Assembly (NCBI RefSeq): GCF_000143415.4
Contig: NW_003314319.1
Coordinates: 140,138 to 204,137 of the forward strand
Length of the DNA stretch: 64,000 nt
Reading direction: 5' to 3'
Source: Selaginella moellendorffii
Taxonomy: Eukaryota > Streptophyta > Lycopodiopsida > Selaginellales > Selaginellaceae
The notes beneath the pieces are model-generated. The model worked only from the letters and a program-made list of their open reading frames with translations, had not been told where the DNA came from and ran no database searches. Below, piece by piece: positions 1 to 10,621 of the stretch (positions are counted from its first letter, which is position 1; every line of letters starts with the position of its first letter). A program made the translations under genes and the position numbers.

Positions 1-1315
1 TGACGTCTGAGGCATGCAAAGATCTCCACAAAGGCACAACTGCATTCTTGCTTCCAATCTCCACTATTGCTAGTTCAACTGGTGCTCATATATGAAACTG
101 CAGCAGGTCAGGAGATCTTCAAACCTGACACCAGATCATGCAACATTATGCTCAACAGAAAACCTTTCCTTTTATGAAGTCGCCCTGCCTGACATAGTAT
201 CTGATGCTGAGAGTGGGTATTTTGAAGACCTTGATTGATGTTCGATGGCATGCACCCTTGTGGGATCTAATCACAGGGAACTTGATGATAACGTGTTTGC
301 ACAGTGCTTCCAGAGTAGACAGTTCTTTGAGATTTTGCCCAAGTGGAACGAGGTAGCATGATGGAACTGCCTGACATGCCAGGCCCCCGTCGGCCATGTT
401 TGACATTGCTGTCATAGAATGCCTTCTCGTGAACAAATGATATATAAGCACATAGTGCCGTGTTTGAGAGGATGCCACTTCACGATGTTGTGTCGTCCAA
501 CAACTGAGTTTGCACAATGGAATGGATGCGGAGGCAAGGAGGATATTTTTTGTAAAGAAAGAAAGGGGTATGATCTCTTGCAATGTGACGATTTTATTGT
601 AGAGCATTTTTTTTCTAGCAAAAGATGATTCAGTCCAGCTGGGTACATGGAATACTCTAGCAAAATCGTTGACATGACTTGTGGTTTGACGAAAAGTTTT
701 GAGGACAACATGAAAATTGAGATGACAAGAAATGTTTGATTAAATGTCGATGCACAAAGTATTGTAAACGTCAGTGTTTCAGAAAATGGCTGCTTGGAGC
801 AGTGCCAAAATAGATAAATAGATTCCGCTTGGACGAGGCCAGGCTTGCATTCCACAGAATGCTGCAAATGCACGTTGTGTCGTGGAGCTCGGTGATCACG
901 GGGCTCTTTCGCTGGGCATAGTCGTTGAGGCCAGGGAACCCTTCACATCCATGCACTGATGTCACGGTATGGAACATCATGACCTCGGCTCTTCTTCTTT
1001 CGCAGATACAAGTGTAAAGATTGTGAGCAAAATAGCTACTTTCAGGAAGCTGTCACAACTCCATGTAATGCCTGTCCTCATGTCGTGGAATGCCATGATG
1101 CGCCACCAGGCAAGGCCCTCTTTCTCTTCCGGATGATGAACTTGGCAGGGATTGTGCCGGGCAGGATTGCCTTTGCGACCATTCTGGCCCCTTCCGGGCT
1201 TGTCAATGAGGCGTTGACGCAATTTGTGTCGATGCCCGCTGACTTTGGGTTGACTCTCACACGGGAGCACTACTGCTGCGTTTGAATTCTAGCGAGGTCT
1301 GAACAGCTAGATTAT
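1..1315 (+). pseudogene. Decayed full-length PPR gene, paralogue of the PPR gene at 56029-58311
   Basis: Collinear with almost the whole length of the intact PPR gene on the minus strand at 56029-58311, but riddled with stops, frameshifts and deletions. Recognisable blocks include 12-60 (the ACARSKDLDEG region), 125-160 (RSCNIML), 455-600 (FERMPLHD to the next repeat), 605-690, 775-960 (NGCLEQC and LDEARLAF) and 1090-1290, where 1085-1285 still reads almost unbroken (GKALFLFRMMNL, then ALTQFVSMPADFGLT and EHYCCV). The left end may continue outside the window. No intact product is possible. The identification rests on direct comparison within the window. Confidence 0.9.
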
Positions 1316-3929
1316 AGAATGGGGGAATCTTCCGCAAATCTTCCACACCAGCAGCTTGGCAAGGAGCAAATAAAGACAGCTCCGGTTTCTAAGGGTGGTT
1401 CTGGCGTGATGACCATCACCTGGGAGGAGTGCGCAAGGGCAATGGTGGTGCTACTGTCAACAAGTGGTTACGCAAGCGCCTTAAAGGAGGGAGCATGAGC
1501 ACCTGTGTCAATACTGTACCGTGTAGAGCCCTGGACATTTGTGGTGCATTGCCCAGAAAATGCACTACAAATGTCCCCAGGGGACCTAGTTGATAGAGTT
1601 CTTATAGTACTGGCAGAAGTGCTCAACTTCCTTTCGTGGTGCTTGTATAACTGCTCGTTGACCCATCTTTATTCTAAGATTCTCAAAATATTCCCGTGTG
1701 GCTGGTAATTTTCTAGCTTTCTGCAAATGCCCCAGTGGAATTTCGTGTCATGGACAGCGATGCTTCCATATGGCCTTTCAGGGCATCTGCTACCTGCTGT
1801 GCACTCCGTGATGTCATTAACAAGGCAGACGTCAAACAAACGCGAAATTTATTTAATTTTTTTAATATTATTATATCACCCTTTTGTACTTGAATGGAGT
1901 TTTAGAATCGATAGCGCAAATTTCTGTGGGATCTCCATTTCAATCAGTGGTGAGATGAGATGCTACAATAGATCACTCTTGCCCTGTATATCCTCCCAAG
2001 CTCGGATTCCAGCCACCGGCATAGAATAGGCGATATTTTTGAAATTCCTATTTAACTTTCCAATTAGTTTATAAGTAGTTAGTTTTGTATCCTGTAGGAT
2101 CAGACACTTCCTGGTGATCTTAGAGGAACACACTTCACCAGTGTGTTCAGAACATGGACAAAGAGAAGGCATGTCTTAATTATGAGTTAATTTTAGCAGT
2201 GTTTATTTCAATATTCATTCATTTATTCATTCAGGCCTTTGGAGTGGCCCCCAAGAAGCATGAGACTAATGGATTCAAATATGCCACAGTAACTTACCAT
2301 AGTTATTTGTCATCCAATCTTGTTGGCATTTATGTCATCCACTTCGTCCTTGTGGCTGTAATATGGTATAGTGTGCTGGAAACTTTTCTCATTAAAAGAT
2401 GAATCAAGGGATTCTGAGTAGCAATGACTCTGTAGAAAGTAGTTTTCAATCTCCATCAACACAAAGAGTTTGCAAAGAAGTTTCTTCTTTAGTCTGCAGT
2501 ATTCAATCTAATCATGAAATTTAAGAGGATTAGTGTGGAGGAACCCTCCACTACTTTGATCCAGAAAATATGTATTTTTTAGATTAGAGTAGCAGACGGT
2601 ACCTCCATACTAATCCTCCAATAGGATAGATTTTCCTCCACATTTTTGCTTTGTAGGTCCTAATGTTTAAAAAATCAGATTTAAAGCTGGAACTTAAAGT
2701 CACCAGAAACTTACCTCATCAACTGCCACTCCTTAACACTGCCAGCCCGAGCAAATCACACTAGTGAAATTGTATAAACTGACTTTGGTTTAGATTTTGA
2801 CTAAAATATTACATTTTGCACTAGGCCCTAAACCGTGCATCTGTATAGAACTGTATCCATGCCTTTACAGTGCCCAAATTGAATGGGTGCAATCTCACAG
2901 CTCTTACCTCAACTTGTTTGTGTGAGGATCTCCAACAACCAATGCTTACAATGATGTTTAAAGTTCCCCTGTTTCATGAGGAGTGCACTTAAATGGTCCA
3001 GGTCTATATTTTCTGGATTACCAAACTTGGAGCGATGGATGGCATGGCCAAACGTGGATAAGACTTTTTGCTTTTTTGAAAAAGAAGCATGAGGTACAAT
3101 AGGTAGTTGAAGTTGAACATGTCTTTGTTGTCTTCGTGCACCTAAGTTTTGCCACCAATATGCTAGCTTGTTGGAATGATCATCAAACCTAGATCTTGAT
3201 CGATGATTACATGGTTTCACTCTGGAAGCTACCCCTTATTTGTGTTTGTGAAATGTAATATTAACCATTCCAAAGACAACAAGCTTATATGGGTGGAATG
3301 AAAAGTTACAAGAATATCATTTACTTTGCACACAAATTTACATTGGATCACTAAAGACAAAAGTTGGTTTCAGACAATGAATTTTATGTATTAGAACAAT
3401 TTTACTCTAATTGGAGTTCTAGACTAATTAGCAAATGGTCTTTGGTTTCAATTTACTTTTTAAAACCATTTGAAACCTGGCTATTTTCTCCATTCGCATT
3501 GTTTGAATCGGGACATTCCAAGACATATAAATTTGGCTGAGACACAAGCTGTGACTCTCCTTCCCTTGATTCTACATTTTACACTGGTCTGGAGTCTAGA
3601 AAGTTCGTGCCTACGGGTGGCAGAAACGACCACCGGCTGCATTTTAAGCTCCGAGTGTGCTGCTACGCATTCAACAGGGGACCTGGGGACCACGTCCTTG
3701 CAGGAAAAATGTCGATCTCACAAACGGTTTGCTGTTCATCCTCTGTGCCGGAAGATGTTTCAAAGTCAGCTGCAACACATCAAACATTTCGTATCAAGCC
3801 TGGTTCTACTTACGTGCGCGGAAATGGTTTCAAAATCTACCGGGGAGTTCCATTGGGATCCGAGCAGCCAAAGCTCATAAGCAAACCATATCAGCTATAT
3901 AAGTAACGAACGAGCTTTTTCTCACCAGA
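1316..3929. other. Intergenic, no supported gene
   Basis: About 2.6 kb of mixed composition. ORFs are short and show no family I recognise, including an orphan ORF at 3607-3906 (99 codons). The only structure seen is the inverted repeat at 2524-2622, listed separately. Confidence 0.6.
2524..2622. repeat. Small inverted repeat, MITE-like
   Basis: The left arm, gaggattagtgtggagga, begins near 2525. The right arm, tacctccatactaatcctcc, ends near 2622 and is its near-perfect reverse complement. About 60 bp lie between. This resembles a miniature foldback or MITE remnant. No clear target-site duplication was verified. Confidence 0.4.
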
Positions 3930-6900
3930 CTAGAAGCCATCGGTCTCCAGTAGCCTTAGAAGAGCCGCCACAACCGCGCTGCTGGAGATGTCTAGGCCAG
4001 GATTTCCAGTCTTTGCAAGCAGCAGCGCGTCCACTCTCTTCCGGAGCTCCTTGATGAGCACGGCGATCCGAGCCGGGGCCTCAAACTCCAGCCAGCCATC
4101 CACCACGATCATCTGCCTCTCGTGACGAACGCTGATGCTCCCTCCGAAGATGAGAAGGCTGTAAGCCGGAACCATGGACGTCTCCCTCGCATACACCTTG
4201 GACGTCTTCACCATGTCCGTCACTACCAGCCAGGGGCTCTCGAAGTGCCCCGCCGAGAAGTTAACGCTGGCCGGATGGAGAAACACCCTGCCGTCGAGCC
4301 TTGTGAAGTACTGGACCTCGTGAGCTGCCGCTAGCTTTGGCACGGTTCCACCCTCGGTCTGAACGTAAGTCTTCTCGGGGTGGCGAACTCTCGCGATTTT
4401 TGGATAGAAGCCGGCACAGACGACTGCCTTGATAACTCTGACGCTGTTGGAGCTTCCCTCGAGGCTGGATATATCACCGGGTACGAATCCAAGCTCTCTG
4501 AGTACGTTGAGGTAGTCTTCGCGGCTGGCTTCTATGCTGGCTAGAGCTTCCCGTGACAAGAAGTTGGAGGCGCAGTAGTCCTTTTCGGCTTCCCATCCGT
4601 CTCGTCTCGCGGTGATCCATCCGTTGTAAGCAGCAACGAGAGCTATGTGGTCGCTCTTGCTGGTCCCGGACAATCTCAGCTTTGCTAGTCTCGCCTCCTC
4701 CCTGTTGTCCTGCGGGGAGAAGAAGACCGGGCGTCCGCTCATGCTGGCAGCTATGGTGAGGACCGGATCGAGGCACTTGAGCATGCAGCCGAAGACGAGC
4801 ATTTTCCCGACGCGAGCATCCACGGGCATCTGTGTAAGATGTCTGCCGAGGGGTGTCAAAGTCTCGTTCTCCGCATCAAACGCGTTGATGTCCTTTAGTG
4901 ACTGAACTGCTGCAATAACAGCGTCCGGGTCGGGAGGCGTGGGCATTTTAGATAGAGTTGATTGTACTTTTGATTGAAGAAGAGACTTGACCTGCAAAGA
5001 GCTCCATGAAACCAGCTATTGAAAGATTCTTTCTTACCTTAAGACATAGTCCTTCAAGGGAGACTCTTTGTATCTCTGGAAGCTGGTGATCATCGAAAGC
5101 TTTGAACTGCTTCTTGCTGTAGAGCCTAAGACAGCAGCCAGGCTGAACACGGCCAGCTCGACCAGCCCGCTGCTTGCAACTTGCTTTTGAGACCCAGGTC
5201 TCCTGCAAGCACGACAAGCCTTTCGAATGATCATAGCTCATTTCCTTGTGACGTCCTGTATCGATCACATACCTGCGAGGAGGACATCAAAACCATGTCG
5301 GAGGAAAAACAAGAAAATACTTACAATATGTCGTCAATGGTGATGCTAGTTTCAGCAACATTCGTTGCCAGGACTACTTTTCTCACACCCCGCGGAGGCC
5401 TCACAAAAACTCGCTTCTGTTGTTCACTCGAGAGCGAGCCATGCAATGCCAGGACCCACTTTCTTTCAACACCATATGCTGATAGTTGCTTGGAATTTTG
5501 AAGCCTGGCCTGAAGTTTGCTGATTTCCATCATTCCAGGAAGGAAAACCAGCACGGATCCAGCTTCTGCTTTCCAGTTGCTAGTATCATCCACCGCTATC
5601 AGAGGTCCATAAATATCTGAAACTTCACGTTCAAGTGAAAAGACGGTGGACAGCAATAGCTCGATAAGTTCGTAATTGATTACGCTCTCATCAACCGTGT
5701 CCAGGCTCCGCATAGTAGCTTCACTGTATTCCATATTTGTTTCAGAGTTTTCGACTACCCTGGATTCCCAACTGTCAAAACTGTTCGAGGCAGATGTTGT
5801 CATGACTTCGCTCTTGGCCTTTTTATTCGTCGCAAATCGAGAGTTTTTTGTTACTTTATATCCTGTCAGCTCTAGGACGTCGTCCAGATGTAATTCTCGA
5901 ACTGGGAATGTAAAGCCTTGTACTCGAAGAAGTTCGGGGCGAAGACCCAAGCCTTGTTGGAAATAATCAGCAAATAAGCTTGTTTCTGCTGTTGCCGACA
6001 TCAAGATAACACGGATTTTGCCTCTTGTCCTGTCACAACAAAGCGAAAATATCAGAAAAAAAAGATAAGATACTAGCAAATTACCAGCCAACCTCTGTAT
6101 ATGCTCTCTGAGAAGTAATAAAAGAAGATCACTTTCAAGAGTCCTCTCGTGCACTTCATCTACAATAACATGGGTAACGCCTTCTAGCTCTGGATCAGAC
6201 AGCATCCTCCTCAACAGAATTCCCGTTGTGCAAAACAGCAGTCTCGTGAATTTAGAGCAGCAGCTATCCAGACGCACGGAGTAGCCAACCTGAATAATCA
6301 CACCAGATTTTTATAGAGTCAATAATAAACTGCTATACTTACCACTCTTCCAACGACTTCATTGCGTTCCATGGCAACACGAGCAGCCAGACCAAGAGCA
6401 GAAATTCTTCGGGGTTGGGTGCACATAATGTTACAGCTTCCTCCATTCCCCATTTCAATCTCTTTTTCGAGAACGTATTGAGGAATCTGAAAGAGAAACA
6501 CACTTAAGAAAATGGCAAATAGCTTATCACATACCTGTGTACTTTTTCCACAGCCGGTTTCTCCACAGATAATAGTCACTGGGTTGCAGCTTATCCCTGC
6601 AAGTATTTCAGATTTTCGCTTGAAAACCGGTAAACTTCTTCTTGATGTCATGATGTCTGCGTATTGTCGTGACGTCTGGAGTCTTTCCCAGTCATCCTTG
6701 AGCCTTGTGCTTTCAGCGGCACAATCTATTTCATCCCACTGCCGGCTGCTTCTTTGCTTCCCAGCGACCACATGAGCTTTACTGTCTGCAGAGGTATGAC
6801 GTTTTACATCTCCTCCTCGATCATCAACCTTTACTGGCTCTGAAAGAAGTTGCAAAGATACCTCGGCTGCATAACAAACCAGATCGTAGATCATCGGTAT

Positions 6901-8505
6901 GCCAAGTAATTCCAAAGCACGGTTAGCCACCTTCTTCGTCACGGCTTGTAAGTACGAGGCATCCAAATCCTTGCATCGGAATCCTAGAACTGGAATTTCA
7001 AAAGGATAGGAGCTATCAGTTGAGATTCTAACCTGCAGCGTACCAGTATACTTAAGTATTAAGCGAAGAAGAGTGTAAGCAGTATTACCTCCATCTCCAA
7101 TCTTTTCCCGGACTGTGGTGGAAGCTCCACGTCGAACTTTAAGAGCTCGTTCGAAAGAACAGCCGTGGGATATATGGCGCCGATTGCTACCAGTTCTTCC
7201 TCCCTCATAGCTGAAAGGTCCGACCAGGAAACCGTAGCTTGAAGTGTCTTCGTCCCTTGTACCGCAATATGGAAAAGCTTGGAGATGGCTAGATCGAAAC
7301 TTCCGGTCTCCTGGAATGCTGCTACACACTGCTCATAGGAGTACCCGTACTGAGCAAGTTCTAAAGCGATAGCGTTCTGAGTTGGATCAAACTCGACTGC
7401 TCGTTGTACTACACGAACGGCGGCCTTGGACGCTTGAGGAGCAAACCGAGCCGGGAGATCACCTTCATCGACGTTTAGCATGAGCCAGTCGAGTGCAGAA
7501 GAAATGTTGTTCGCCTGTTCTAGAGCCGACTCGATGTGTTCTTCCTTGAAACCCATCTCTACTAATGAGGACAGCGCTTGAGCTTGATCCTCAAAGTCGG
7601 GAGCTTCCTCTACACTGCCAGTGCTGTCTGTTATCACCTCTTCCACCAGTTTTCTGTTCCCCTCGCTCATAAAAACCGACTGAAGCTCTCTGGGAGGATA
7701 GGCAACCCTTTTCGGCTTCTCCAGCTTCATTTTGAGCTTTGCTTCACGCTCTGCGGCAGCAGCGTCGAGATTATGCCACTGCTGTCGATACTCCTCGGGA
7801 AGTATTCGATCCAATCTACGTCAATAAGCGCATTGATCTATAAAAACTATAGCCTTGAAACCATACCTGCGGTTTCCCATTACGTGATGCAAAGCCATTA
7901 CCGCTGCTCGGTGGTGTGATTCCTGTGAGCTTGGACTATCAGCTCGGCACCAAAGAATAACATCCAGTTCACTCTTCTTAGCATCTGGTAAGATCACTCG
8001 GCAGTGAAAGCTCCCTTCATTTTGAACCTATAACCAAAGAGAAAAAGCTCGAGCATGACAAAGAAGAGGTAAATACCGACATGCATGAACTTTGGAGCTG
8101 GTCTCTTGTTCTTCTGGCACCACTCGTGCAAGAGAGTTTTCGGCGTCTTCACTGGATACGAGGAAGAAGAAGAAGAAGAAGAAGAAGAAGACTGCTGCTG
8201 CGGAGCATCGGAGGAAGAAGAGGAGGAAGCTAAATTCTCCGTCGACGCCGGCGGAAGCTCCTCATCCGCGTGCTTGTTCTTGAGATGCTCCTTGAGGCGT
8301 CCATCCTGCTTGAAAATCCTGTCGCACAGGGGGCAGGGCAGGGGCTGCAAGGCAATCGATCCATTCAGAAAATGCCGCACTGTCGGATCGAAATCTCACA
8401 GACCTGGCCAGTGTTCTTGGCATTGACAGGCGCCGGCTTTCCGCCGCATCCAGCAGATCCAGATCGATAGACGTGCCGCGACCGCGCCTTCGCAGCGCTG
8501 TTCAT
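3930..8505 (-). CDS. DExH-box ATP-dependent RNA helicase (DHX57 / plant DExH7-like) with zinc finger, UBA and RWD domains
   Basis: Ten exons (8404-8505, 8081-8344, 7867-8027, 7089-7815, 6535-7032, 6343-6486, 6093-6289, 5325-6029, 5038-5272, 3930-4991) total 4095 nt, giving 1364 aa. In order: a C2H2-type zinc finger (C-x2-C-x12-H-x4-H, about residues 38-59), a poly-Ser stretch, a dsRBD-like segment (TPKTLLHEWCQKNKR), a UBA domain (about 235-280), an RWD domain (about 375-480) and the helicase core. Motif I is GETGCGKST (about 575), motif II DEVHER (about 676), motif III SAT, motif V TNVAETSITIDD and motif VI QRAGRAGR; HA2/OB-fold regions follow. The family unwinds RNA with ATP. The layout matches animal DHX57 and plant DExH7, usually about 1400 aa. 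The start at 8505 is chosen because it joins in frame through a 59-bp intron. The gene is head to head with the one at 8669. The donor of intron 7 (GTTGGC) is the least certain junction. Confidence 0.92.
8163..8191. repeat. GAA/TTC trinucleotide microsatellite inside the helicase gene
   Basis: About nine uninterrupted GAA units on the plus strand, read on the minus strand as serine codons of the helicase N-terminal poly-Ser tract. A matching TCT run lies at 8826-8854 in the neighbouring divergent gene. Confidence 0.85.
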
Positions 8506-8510
8506 CCGCT

Positions 8511-8520
8511 AGAACCCTAG
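8511..8520 (-). promoter_or_regulatory. TAGGGTTCT motif upstream of the helicase start
   Basis: CTAGGGTTCT in the sense direction, 6 bp upstream of the ATG at 8505. It is related to the plant telo-box (AAACCCTA / TAGGGTTT). The same 9-mer recurs in the sense strand at other gene starts in this window (see findings). Confidence 0.45.
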
Positions 8521-8668
8521 CAACACCCTAGAATCCAATCCATTGGAAGATTTTAAAACGATTCCCCCCAAAACGAATATTTTCCCATTAAATCAACTGT
8601 TCTGTGGGCGTGTTTGGCTCAACAGTTTCTTCTAAACTTTGTACCTCCCGGGAATTTTTCTCTTCCAA

Positions 8669-10325
8669 ATGGAATACTTTAGCGCCCACAAGAAACTCTT
8701 GAGCAATGTGATCTTTGTTCTTGCAAGCGTGATGATCCTGGGACTTTACTTTGTCAAGCCAGGAGCCTTTTATAAGCTCGATTTTTTGCCGGATCACACC
8801 ACCACTTCTTCCATTCCAACGAGCTCTTCTTCTTCTTCTTCTTCTTCTTCTTCTTTCCCGTCCAAAGTTTTGCTCCAGCGCTTATCTGAGAACGGCACAC
8901 GGGAATGCCACAACGTGAGTACCGCAGCCGCGATCCTGTTTGGGCTTCCCAGAGCAGAGAATGAAGGCGAGGTTACCTTGTCCACCGGTGTTCTTCACAA
9001 GCTCTGGATCGTCTCGTATGCTGGCGATGGAAGCAGGCGGTGCTTTGGAGGAGATTTCTTCGAGACAGATCTCTCAGGTACGTTACACTTGAAAGACGCT
9101 AAACGCATCCAGAGCTTTGATCCCCTGGAAAACAGGTCCCAACTGGAAGTCACGACCACCAGTAACAGATGTGGGAGATGGCTCCTACCTTGTGGAGCTC
9201 AAAGTGGACGACGAATTCGCAGGACCTTACACCTTCAAAGCCATCCTCCTGTTTCCAAACTTTCATGGCTTGGATCAGCAGCCAGACAAATGGGCCCTGA
9301 AGAAAGAGATGTTCCTACTGAAAATTCGCTTTGCATCCAGAAGCAGCATCTTCAAGTCCCGACCACTCCCGATCTGCAGCAGCAGCGATTTTAGATCGAA
9401 CACAAGATGGTCTGGCAAATGGACGAGAACGAAATTTAACGAGTCATGCAAACTAGACAAGGAAGGACGTTACCGCTGCTTGGATGGAAACGAGAAGTGC
9501 GACGAGAGCCAGTGTAGCGGAGCTATCGCGAGCTTGGAGAGCAACGGTTGGGTGTACTCGGCACACTGTAAGTTCCAGATATGGAGCTCGAGCGAAGCAT
9601 GGAAGTGCCTGGACGGGAAGAAGATCTTCTTCTGGGGCGACTCAAACCACCAGGACACCATCCGGAACCTCATGAACTTCGTGTTGGGATTCCACCACAA
9701 CTCCATGCCACGGACCTTCATCGCCAACCTCACCAATCCGTCCCACCCCTCGCAAAACTTCACCGTGGTGGAGATTTTCAACGGCCACACCAATCCAAAC
9801 CTCAACTTCCTGGGCCTCGCAACACTCGACGAGCCTCTCTACCGCGCATACGTGACGCAAGAATTCCTCCGCGGCTCCCCACCCGACGCGCTGATCCTCA
9901 ACTCCGGGATGCACGACGGCGTCCGATGCAGCAACGCCAGCCAGTTCCTGGAATCCGCCACGGCCGCAGCGCAGTTCTGGAAAACCCTAGCCACGGGGGA
10001 TAAGATCAAATCGAGGACCCCGCGCGTGATATTTCGCTCGACGATCACTCCGGCGGGCGAGTCGCGCTCCATGCCCTCGAATCCACAGAAGATGGAAGCA
10101 TTCAACCAGGTCCTCGGGGACGAGATCCGAAGAGTGCTTGGCAAGGAGGTGCTGCTCGTCGATGCCTACGACATGACCTTCCCCTGGCACTACGATCACA
10201 GATACAGTGATGGTGGCCACTATGGGAGGCCGCCTTCCTTGACGCCCTGGTATGGCGGCATCGGCCACTACTACTTCGCTGACCTAATGCTCGTCCACGC
10301 CCTCCTCACGGCCATTTGCTCGTAG
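8669..10325 (+). CDS. NXPE/TBL-like type II membrane protein with GDS and DxxH motifs
   Basis: Two exons (8669-9077, 9136-10325), 532 aa. An N-terminal hydrophobic anchor (about residues 12-32) is followed by a poly-Ser stem, a beta-rich filamin-like region (about 85-225) and a C-terminal esterase-fold domain. That domain has GDSNHQD near residue 303 and DGGH near residue 493. GDS plus DxxH are the catalytic motifs of TBL/PC-esterase polysaccharide O-acetyltransferases. The filamin-like domain ahead of that fold, and the ending PWYGGIGHYYFADLML, resemble NXPE proteins more than classical plant TBLs. The likely location is Golgi membrane and the likely substrate a cell-wall polysaccharide; both are inferences. 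The start at 8669 is the first ATG of the frame. The 58-bp intron splits a Gly codon. Confidence 0.75.
8826..8854. repeat. TCT trinucleotide microsatellite encoding poly-Ser
   Basis: About nine TCT units in exon 1 of the NXPE/TBL-like gene. It forms an inverted-orientation partner to the GAA run at 8163-8191 in the divergent helicase gene. Confidence 0.85.
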
Positions 10326-10621
10326 CAAGAAAAAGCTTTCCCGCCAAAATAATATGCGAATCTTGTCGTGCTTGAAATTTTAACGCGGGAGGATATTCGG
10401 CATCTTGCGCTTTGAATATACCAGATCTAGGGTTGTGATTTAGGTGGGTGTGGGCCGTCAGATGCGCACGAAATTTTGTTTGGAGAACACATTCTCGTCA
10501 AAAACAGGGCTGTGGGATTCCAGGGCCCGGCGACGCTCTTTAGGAGGGGCGGGGATGGATCGCGGCCTCTTGGATTAGGTCTTGGCGGGATCGATCGATT
10601 CAATCGCGGCGGCGGCTCGAG

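Noticed and set aside
3607-3906. ORF of 99 codons upstream of the helicase 3' end
   Set aside because: No domain, no splice context and no paralogue in the window; left as intergenic.
9642-10268. Minus-strand ORFs inside the NXPE/TBL-like gene
   Set aside because: Reverse-strand shadows of a coding exon.
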